A DNA stretch of 39,958 nt from assembly GCA_045105615.1 (NCBI GenBank), contig JBGCDS010000017.1:1-39958 (forward strand). Reading direction: 5' to 3'. This document shows, one piece after another, positions 34,384 through 39,958 of the stretch. A program made the translations under genes and the position numbers. The notes beneath the pieces were generated by a model. That model saw only the letters and a program-made list of their open reading frames with translations, had not been told where the DNA came from and ran no database searches. Every line of letters begins with the position of its first letter. Position 1 is the stretch's first letter. This DNA is from UBA1858 sp045105615. GTDB taxonomy: Bacteria > Pseudomonadota > Gammaproteobacteria > UBA4575.

Positions 34384-35433
34384 CTACTTGTTGAATAATT
34401 GAGCAATCTTCACTGCGCTTGGATTTTCTACCGCCCCACACTCAGTAATCAACACATCAACCAGTGCTGCAGGGGTCACATCGAACACCGGATTCCATAC
34501 GTTTGCCCCCGCTGTTGCCATTATCTTATCACCCACATGAGTGACTTCTTGACGTCCACGTTGCTCAATCTCGATGTTATCACCATGAGCAGAATTCAAA
34601 TCGATAGTGCTTGTGGGCGCCACTACCATAAACTTCTTGCCCATATGTTTCGCTAATACCGCTAAGCTATATGTGCCAATTTTATTAGCGACATCGCCAT
34701 TTGCTGCAACACGATCAGCTCCTACGATAATCCAGTCAACATGATGCGCACGTAGTGCGCTGGCAGCCGCAGAATCGCAAATCAAATTCACAGGAATCTG
34801 TTCTTGCTCTAATTCCCAGGCAGTCAATCGGGAACCCTGGAACCAGGGTCGCGTTTCATTAGCGAATACTTTTTGCAATTTGCCATGTGCAAAGGCTGAA
34901 CGAATCACACCTAATGCGGTGCCGTATCCTCCAGTCGCTAGCGCGCCGGCATTACAGTGAGTCATCACCGTACTCTGCTCATCGATATAGCTAGCACCTA
35001 ATTCACCCATCGCTTTATTCGCTGCAATATCTTCCTCGTGAATTGCAATGGCTTCTTTTTCCAAAACATTCAGACAGTCATAATGATCACTCATACAATT
35101 TTGCATACGCCGTAAAGCCCAGACTAAATTCACCGCTGTAGGTCGTGCTTTACTCAATTTATCTATGTCGGCTTCTATCTTTTGTTTAGCACTAGCCTGA
35201 TCTATATTTTGATTTAACTGACAATGCTCTAAGGCTGACAAAACGACACCATAAGCTGCAGTAACACCAATGGCAGGCGCTCCTCGCACCACCATATCTT
35301 TAATAGCATTATACGTATCGACCACACTATTAATGTGCAAAAATTCTACAGTATTGGGCAACAAACGCTGATCCAACAAGATTAGTTGTCGATCTCGCCA
35401 TTCAATGGCTCGGTTAGGCAAAGATTTATTCAT
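34384..35433 (-). CDS. mtnA: S-methyl-5-thioribose-1-phosphate isomerase
   Basis: Converts 5-methylthioribose-1-phosphate to the ribulose form in methionine salvage. The 349-aa product has VVRGAPAIGVTAAYG near the N-terminus, the catalytic Cys160 in MTHCNAGALATGG and Asp240 in IVGADRVAANGDVANKIGTY. These are the same numbers as in well-studied MtnA when the ATG at 35433 is used. A TTG at 35469 would add 12 residues and is less likely. The end VTPAALVDVLITECG is typical. It diverges from mtaD, 59 bases away, which supplies the pathway with deaminated methylthioadenosine; P. aeruginosa has the same pair in this order. Confidence 0.95.
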   Translation of the reverse strand: MNKSLPNRAIEWRDRQLILLDQRLLPNTVEFLHINSVVDTYNAIKDMVVRGAPAIGVTAAYGVVLSALEHCQLNQNIDQASAKQKIEADIDKLSKARPTAVNLVWALRRMQNCMSDHYDCLNVLEKEAIAIHEEDIAANKAMGELGASYIDEQSTVMTHCNAGALATGGYGTALGVIRSAFAHGKLQKVFANETRPWFQGSRLTAWELEQEQIPVNLICDSAAASALRAHHVDWIIVGADRVAANGDVANKIGTYSLAVLAKHMGKKFMVVAPTSTIDLNSAHGDNIEIEQRGRQEVTHVGDKIMATAGANVWNPVFDVTPAALVDVLITECGAVENPSAVKIAQLFNK

Positions 35434-35492
35434 AATGTTTAATTCAAGTTTTTTACTTGTCCTAAGCAAGCTAGGAAGGTAAGTTTAATCCT

Positions 35493-36809
35493 ATGCGCAC
35501 TATTCAAACACTTCTATCTGCTCGCCATATCGTGCCAGTAGATATAGAGAACTCTGTACTCAGCAATCATTCCATTGCGATTGATAATGGACGCATTATC
35601 GATATTCTGCCAACACAAAAAGCGCTTGAGACTTACAGTGCAAACTCACGTATCGATTATGACAATCATATATTAATGCCCGGCCTCATCAATGCACATA
35701 CCCATGCGGCGATGTCTTTACTACGCGGGATAGCTAGCGATATTCCACTGATGGAATGGTTACAAAATCACATTTGGCCAATCGAACAGAAATGGGCAGA
35801 CGAAAGTTTTGTTCACGATGGCAGTGAACTAGCCATTGCAGAAATGCTACGCGGTGGCACCACCTGTTTCAATGACATGTATTTTTTCCCTCATGTGACC
35901 GCACGTGTCGCATCCACGATTGGAATACGCGCTGTGATCGGCATGATTGCACTAGAATTTCCTACTGCTTATGCTGCATCACCTGACGAATATTTATCTA
36001 AGGGCCTGTCTCTTTACGACGACTACAAAACGGATCCTTTAATCAGCAATGTATTCGCACCGCATGCGCCATATACAATTTCTGATGCTACTTTCAGCAA
36101 AATAAATAGCTATGCAAATGAGTTGGACTTACCCATTCATATGCATATTCATGAAACACTGTCTGAAATTGAAACCAGCATTAAAGAATTTGGCATGCGC
36201 CCGCTAGAACGGCTAGACAAATTAGGCTTAGTTAACCCCAACCTTCTCGCTGTGCATATGACCCAGCTTAATCAACAAGAAATACAGCAGGTATCTGAAG
36301 CGGGTGTGACTATTATTCATTGTCCTGAATCAAACATGAAACTTGCTAGTGGTTTTTGCCCAACGCACGAATTACTAAAAACTAATGCCCGCGTGATTAT
36401 CGGCACTGATAGCTGTGCCAGCAATGATGATCTAGATATGTTTTCTGAGATCCGCTCTGCTGCTTTAATCGCAAAAGGTGTCAGCGGGGAAGCCACAGCA
36501 TTTCCTGCTCAACAAGCAATTCGTGCAGCTACCATAGAGTCAGCCAAAGCTCTGGGTCTAGATAACGAAATAGGCACTCTTGAAAAGGGGAAATCTGCTG
36601 ACGTTATTGCTATTAGCTGTGATTGTGTCGAAGGCCATCCTCTATATGATATTCATAGCCATCTTGTTTACAGCACTAATCATAGCCGCGTATCTGATGT
36701 ATTTGTAGCTGGTCGCCAGTTATTACGTGATCGCACACTCACCACGGTTAGCGAAGATGAAATTATTGCTAAAACCGAACAGTGGGCAGAGAAAATCTCA
36801 CAACCTTAA
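35493..36809 (+). CDS. mtaD: 5-methylthioadenosine/S-adenosylhomocysteine deaminase (TRZ/ATZ amidohydrolase)
   Basis: 438-aa metal-dependent amidohydrolase that deaminates methylthioadenosine to methylthioinosine. Metal ligands are His69 and His71 in NAHTHAAMS, a later His in HMHIHETLSE, and the GTDSCASNDDLDM aspartate. LRGGTTCFNDMYFFP and FAPHAPYTIS are family motifs. The N-terminal beta sandwich includes ILMPGLINAHTH and the C-terminal end carries KGKSADVIAIS. Its place beside mtnA supports the pseudomonad-type salvage route MTA -> MTI -> MTR-1-P -> MtnA. It starts a plus-strand run with ubiG 14 bases behind. Confidence 0.93.
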   Translation: MRTIQTLLSARHIVPVDIENSVLSNHSIAIDNGRIIDILPTQKALETYSANSRIDYDNHILMPGLINAHTHAAMSLLRGIASDIPLMEWLQNHIWPIEQKWADESFVHDGSELAIAEMLRGGTTCFNDMYFFPHVTARVASTIGIRAVIGMIALEFPTAYAASPDEYLSKGLSLYDDYKTDPLISNVFAPHAPYTISDATFSKINSYANELDLPIHMHIHETLSEIETSIKEFGMRPLERLDKLGLVNPNLLAVHMTQLNQQEIQQVSEAGVTIIHCPESNMKLASGFCPTHELLKTNARVIIGTDSCASNDDLDMFSEIRSAALIAKGVSGEATAFPAQQAIRAATIESAKALGLDNEIGTLEKGKSADVIAISCDCVEGHPLYDIHSHLVYSTNHSRVSDVFVAGRQLLRDRTLTTVSEDEIIAKTEQWAEKISQP

Positions 36810-36823
36810 ATTAATATATCTTT

Positions 36824-37534
36824 ATGACTAACACCGACAATTTCGATCCCGCTGAAATCGCAAAATTTGAAGATCTGGCTTATCGCTGGTGGGACAAGGA
36901 CAGTGAATTCAAGCCACTGCATGACATCAACCCTTTGCGTCTAAACTTTATTGATGAACGCGTTAGCCTCTCAGGTAAAAAAGTATTAGATGTGGGCTGC
37001 GGTGGTGGTATTTTATCGGAGAGCATGGCAAATAAAGGCGCTAGCGTAAAAGGCATTGACTTAGGCAAAGCACCTCTTTCAGTCGCGCAGTTACATGCTA
37101 AAGAAAGCGGCTTAGACATCAGCTATGAAATGATTGCGGCAGAAGATATCGCCCATCGAGAAACTGAATTGTATGATGTGGTGACCTGCTTAGAAATGTT
37201 AGAGCACGTACCAAGTCCAGAAAGCATTATTGCAGCATGCACCAAGCTAGTTAAACCTGGTGGACATGTATTCTTTTCTACCCTCAATAGAAACCCTAAA
37301 TCATATCTATTTGCTGTCATTGGCGCTGAATACATTCTCAATCTATTACCCAAAGGCACACACGAATATCAAAAATTTATTCGCCCCTCTGAACTAGACA
37401 GATGGTGTCGCAATAATAGACTGTCACCGAAAGAACTAATCGGCATGAGTTATAACCCCATCACTAAACACTATTGGTTGGGTCGCGATGTCAGCGTGAA
37501 CTATATGCTACACACTGAAAAGCCAGCACTTTGA
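36824..37534 (+). CDS. ubiG: Ubiquinone biosynthesis O-methyltransferase
   Basis: 236-aa SAM-dependent methyltransferase that carries out both O-methylations of ubiquinone synthesis, at the inner-membrane face. The N-terminal DPAEIAKFEDLAYRWWDKDSEFKPLHDINPLRL is diagnostic of UbiG. SAM motif I is VLDVGCGGGILSE (54-66), followed by GIDLG, LEMLEHVPSP and FFSTLNRNPKSYL. Its TGA is part of TTGA, in which TTG starts mupP, so the two are translationally coupled. Confidence 0.97.
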   Translation: MTNTDNFDPAEIAKFEDLAYRWWDKDSEFKPLHDINPLRLNFIDERVSLSGKKVLDVGCGGGILSESMANKGASVKGIDLGKAPLSVAQLHAKESGLDISYEMIAAEDIAHRETELYDVVTCLEMLEHVPSPESIIAACTKLVKPGGHVFFSTLNRNPKSYLFAVIGAEYILNLLPKGTHEYQKFIRPSELDRWCRNNRLSPKELIGMSYNPITKHYWLGRDVSVNYMLHTEKPAL

Positions 37535-38229
37535 GCACTGCCACTACAGCGATCCATGCAGTATTGTTTGACTTAGATGGAACACTATTAGATACCGCCC
37601 CAGATTTAGTGTTGGCATTAAACAATCTATTAAAATGTCATAATCGACCTAGCGTTGAATTTGAAAGGCTTAGAAACCTTGCTTCTCAAGGTAGCATTGC
37701 GCTGACTCGTTATGGCTTTCCCGATGTCACCAATGATGAACAGTTCGAAATGCTTCGACAAGAATTTCTGCAGCATTATGCAGATCATCTCTGTGTAGAC
37801 ACCAAACTATTTGGCGACATGGAAACACTGCTGCACACCATCGAGAAAAAAAATATCCCCTGGGGAATTGTCACTAATAAGCCCGGAGATCTAACCCAGC
37901 CATTACTAGAAAAATTATCGTTAACAGATCGCCCTGCATGCATCGTCAGCGGCGATACATTAGCTGTGCGCAAACCACATCCTGAGCCGCTACTACTAGC
38001 AAGCAAAACCATTGAACTGTCGCCTCATCACACGATTTATATTGGTGACGACCCACGCGACATTCATGCTGGCAATGCAGCAGGCATGTATACTTGTGTC
38101 GCTCGCTATGGCTATATAGAGTCAGATATCGACACCGATCAATGGGGGGCCGACTTCACAATCAACTCTCCTTTAGAATTATTAAACCACATACAACTAA
38201 GCGCACCGATCGATGAAGTGGGAACTTGA
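37531..38229 (+). CDS. mupP: HAD phosphatase, N-acetylmuramic acid 6-phosphate phosphatase (MupP) / Gph family
   Basis: 232-aa haloacid-dehalogenase phosphatase. Motif I LFDLDGTLLDTAPD has Asp14 and Asp16, motif II is GIVTNK, the motif III lysine is in RKPHPEPL, and motif IV is IYIGDDPRDIHAGNAAG. The family includes phosphoglycolate phosphatase. The position directly after ubiG is that of mupP in Pseudomonas, where the product dephosphorylates MurNAc-6-P in cell-wall recycling, so that role is favoured by context. The start is a TTG at 37531, inside the ubiG stop. The 3' end overlaps rmuC by 17 bases. Confidence 0.88.
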   Translation: MSTATTAIHAVLFDLDGTLLDTAPDLVLALNNLLKCHNRPSVEFERLRNLASQGSIALTRYGFPDVTNDEQFEMLRQEFLQHYADHLCVDTKLFGDMETLLHTIEKKNIPWGIVTNKPGDLTQPLLEKLSLTDRPACIVSGDTLAVRKPHPEPLLLASKTIELSPHHTIYIGDDPRDIHAGNAAGMYTCVARYGYIESDIDTDQWGADFTINSPLELLNHIQLSAPIDEVGT

Positions 38230-39511
38230 ACTTAGCTGGCAACTTGGCGTTGCATTGGGCATCGCAGCTTTATTAGGCGCTCTGATTGCTTACCTTATTA
38301 CTCGCGCACGCTTAGATAAAGATATTCTTACGCTACACGAAAAGAATAACGATATGTATACGAAGTTACAGGTCGAACAGGCACAAAATATTGAAAAAAT
38401 TGCCGCATTAAATGAATCACGCGAACAACTAAAAGAAAGCTTTAGTTCGCTATCTAAACACGCACTGGATTCAAACAATGAATCATTCCTGCAACTAGCA
38501 CAACAAAAGCTAGGCCTATTCGAATCGCGCGCGCAAGCAAACTTAAGCGAAAAAGAAAAATCCATCGAAACGCTACTGAAACCAATGGCAGAAGCGTTAC
38601 AAAAAACCGAACAACAAATCTCTACTATTGAAAAAGAACGCAAAGAAGCATTTGGCTCTATCACCACACAGTTAAAGTTAGTTACCGAAGCTCAACATGG
38701 TTTGCAGTCCGAAACAGAGCAGCTAGTACGCGCACTACGCCGACCAGAAGTACGCGGCCAATGGGGAGAACTCACTCTCAAACGTTTAGCCGAATTAGCT
38801 GGCATGGTAAACCATTGTGATTTTGAAGAACAAACCCATGTTGAAGTAGAAGATGGAAAAAACATGCGCCCAGACATGATTGTTCGCATGCCTGAAAAGC
38901 GTGAATTAATTGTCGATGCAAAAACGCCTTTAGATGCTTACCTAAGTGCGATTCAAGCTAACACCCAAGAAGAACGAGAAGCACAGATGAAACATCATGC
39001 ACGCAAAGTACGTGAACGCATGAAAGAGCTCGCTAGCAAAGCCTATTGGTCTCAGTTCAAACAATCACCCGACTTTGTTATTCTATTTATACCCGGCGAA
39101 CAGTTTCTTACCTGTGCATTAGACTATGATGACAAACTGTTAGAAGATGCTTTCGCCAACCGCGTGATTCTTGCGACACCAACAACTTTAGTGGCTTTAC
39201 TACGCTCAGTTGCCTACGGTTGGCAGCAGGAATCCATCTCTGAAAACGCCGAGCATGTTCGCGACTTAGCTCAGGATCTTTATAAACGCCTATATTCTTT
39301 TTGCTCTCATCTGCAAAAAGTAGGGAAAAATCTAGACGACAGTGTTGGAAATTACAATAAAGCTATTGGCTCATTAGAACGACAGGTGTTACCAGGTGCA
39401 CGTAAATTCACTGAGCTTGGCATACAAGCCAAAGAAGAGATTCCGCTAATTGACGAAATAGAAAAGAAAACACGCGACATTCCAACCATACAACAAGACA
39501 AACATGGATAA
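38213..39511 (+). CDS. rmuC: DNA recombination protein RmuC
   Basis: 432-aa membrane-anchored protein thought to limit inversions at short repeats by nuclease action. One N-terminal TM helix (about 9-28, QLGVALGIAALLGALIAYLI) is followed by a long coiled coil (about 32-165). The PD-(D/E)XK-like nuclease core follows: LRRPEVRGQWGELTLKRLAELAGM, RPDMIVRMPEKRELIVDAKTPLDAY and FILFIPGEQFL. The ATG at 38213 lies inside the end of mupP. The gene ends overlapping the next start by eight bases. Confidence 0.94.
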   Translation: MKWELELSWQLGVALGIAALLGALIAYLITRARLDKDILTLHEKNNDMYTKLQVEQAQNIEKIAALNESREQLKESFSSLSKHALDSNNESFLQLAQQKLGLFESRAQANLSEKEKSIETLLKPMAEALQKTEQQISTIEKERKEAFGSITTQLKLVTEAQHGLQSETEQLVRALRRPEVRGQWGELTLKRLAELAGMVNHCDFEEQTHVEVEDGKNMRPDMIVRMPEKRELIVDAKTPLDAYLSAIQANTQEEREAQMKHHARKVRERMKELASKAYWSQFKQSPDFVILFIPGEQFLTCALDYDDKLLEDAFANRVILATPTTLVALLRSVAYGWQQESISENAEHVRDLAQDLYKRLYSFCSHLQKVGKNLDDSVGNYNKAIGSLERQVLPGARKFTELGIQAKEEIPLIDEIEKKTRDIPTIQQDKHG

Positions 39512-39958
39512 AAATTTAACGAACTTCCAACCAGCTCAGGATTATTTAAAAGATAGAGTTATTTTAATCACTGGCGCTAGCCGCGGCATCGGTAAAGCGG
39601 TAGCGCTCGAATGTGCAAAACTTGGTGCAACCATATTACTTGTAGCAAAGGACCTAAAAAGACTCGAGCACACTTACGATGAAATTATCGCTTTTAATGC
39701 ACCGCAACCAGCCATCTTAAATATCGACCTGGAAGCCGCAAGTACAGATGATTATCAGACAATTGCTGACTCTATCGATAAAGAATACGGAAGACTTGAT
39801 GGATTACTCCATAATGCAGGCCGTGTAGGAGGTTTAACTCCCTTACAAAATATAGATATACCAACCTGGACAAAATTAATTACTCTACACCTACACGCAC
39901 CATTTTTACTTTCACGCGCATGCTTGCCGCTATTAAAGAACAGTCAAGACCCTTCCAT
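39504..39958 (+). CDS. yciK: YciK-type short-chain oxidoreductase, C-terminus cut by window edge
   Basis: The first 151 codons of a classical SDR, which run off the right edge. YLKDRVILITGASRGIG contains the NAD(P) site (24-30). HNAGRVGGLTPL (103-114) is the second signature, with His in place of the first Asn. The N-terminal NFQPAQDYLKDRVIL wording and KRLEHTYDEI resemble E. coli YciK and pseudomonad homologues found near mupP. The active-site Tyr-x3-Lys lies beyond the window. The ATG at 39504 overlaps the rmuC stop, so it is in the same operon. Physiological substrate unknown. Confidence 0.88.
   Translation, partial: MDKNLTNFQPAQDYLKDRVILITGASRGIGKAVALECAKLGATILLVAKDLKRLEHTYDEIIAFNAPQPAILNIDLEAASTDDYQTIADSIDKEYGRLDGLLHNAGRVGGLTPLQNIDIPTWTKLITLHLHAPFLLSRACLPLLKNSQDPS

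Noticed and set aside
38290..38667. 125-codon minus-strand frame
   Set aside because: Fully antisense to the coiled-coil region of rmuC, with Ser/Cys-rich composition typical of an antisense shadow.
1..39958. CRISPR arrays, insertion sequences, integrase or transposase genes
   Set aside because: No repeat-spacer pattern, terminal inverted repeats or recombinase motifs were found anywhere in the window.

Overview
The window is chromosomal DNA from a gammaproteobacterium. It carries the conserved block gyrA-serC ... pheA-tyrA-aroA-cmk on the minus strand, followed by mtnA and the divergent mtaD-ubiG-mupP-rmuC-yciK run. This order is the one I know from Pseudomonas and its relatives (Pseudomonadales, Cellvibrionales, Oceanospirillales). 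Unlike Pseudomonas, tyrA and aroA are separate genes here and no hisC copy lies between pheA and tyrA. The DNA is visibly AT-rich, Shine-Dalgarno sequences are often weak, and several genes start at TTG or GTG. Together with an acidic outer-membrane protein, this fits a marine, low-GC member of that group. The genus cannot be fixed from the sequence alone.

Layout. (1) 1-3919, minus: cmk (cut by the window edge), aroA, tyrA, pheA. (2) About 4216-30492: a 26-kb exopolysaccharide island sitting between pheA and serC, which are normally adjacent. (3) 30545-35433, minus: serC, gyrA, mtnA. (4) 35493-39958, plus: mtaD, ubiG, mupP, rmuC and the start of a yciK-type dehydrogenase.

The island is an exosortase-A (XrtA/PEP-CTERM, EpsH1) type exopolysaccharide locus. 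Its left part holds a GNAT-like protein, an atypical tRNA-like gene, a UDP-GlcNAc 2-epimerase, an AMP ligase, a PLP decarboxylase, two alpha/beta hydrolases, an acyl carrier protein, a secreted TPR protein and an asparagine-synthetase homologue. The minus-strand core runs from 27893 down to 14245: initiating sugar transferase, lipoprotein exporter, chain-length regulator, tyrosine autokinase, outer-membrane barrel, deacetylase, FemAB-like protein, two glycosyltransferases, a second deacetylase and an O-antigen-ligase-like polymerase. At the right end a UDP-sugar 6-dehydrogenase and a UDP-uronate epimerase face the other way.

How it works together (inference): WecB, the dehydrogenase and the epimerase supply UDP-ManNAc and uronic-acid precursors. 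The polyprenyl sugar-phosphate transferase starts the repeat unit on the inner membrane and the glycosyltransferases extend it. The ligase/polymerase, chain-length protein, kinase and export lipoprotein polymerise and export it, and the deacetylases trim it. The ligase-ACP-decarboxylase set, the hydrolases, the FemAB and GNAT-like proteins and the asparagine-synthetase homologue look like a second module that could build an amino-acid-derived amide decoration. The main surprises are the absence of the exosortase itself, of its usual secretion ATPase and of the PrsK/PrsR regulators; the tRNA-like gene with a non-canonical anticodon loop and bulged T stem; an asparagine-synthetase homologue without its glutaminase cysteine; and structured inverted repeats in the divergent promoter regions.
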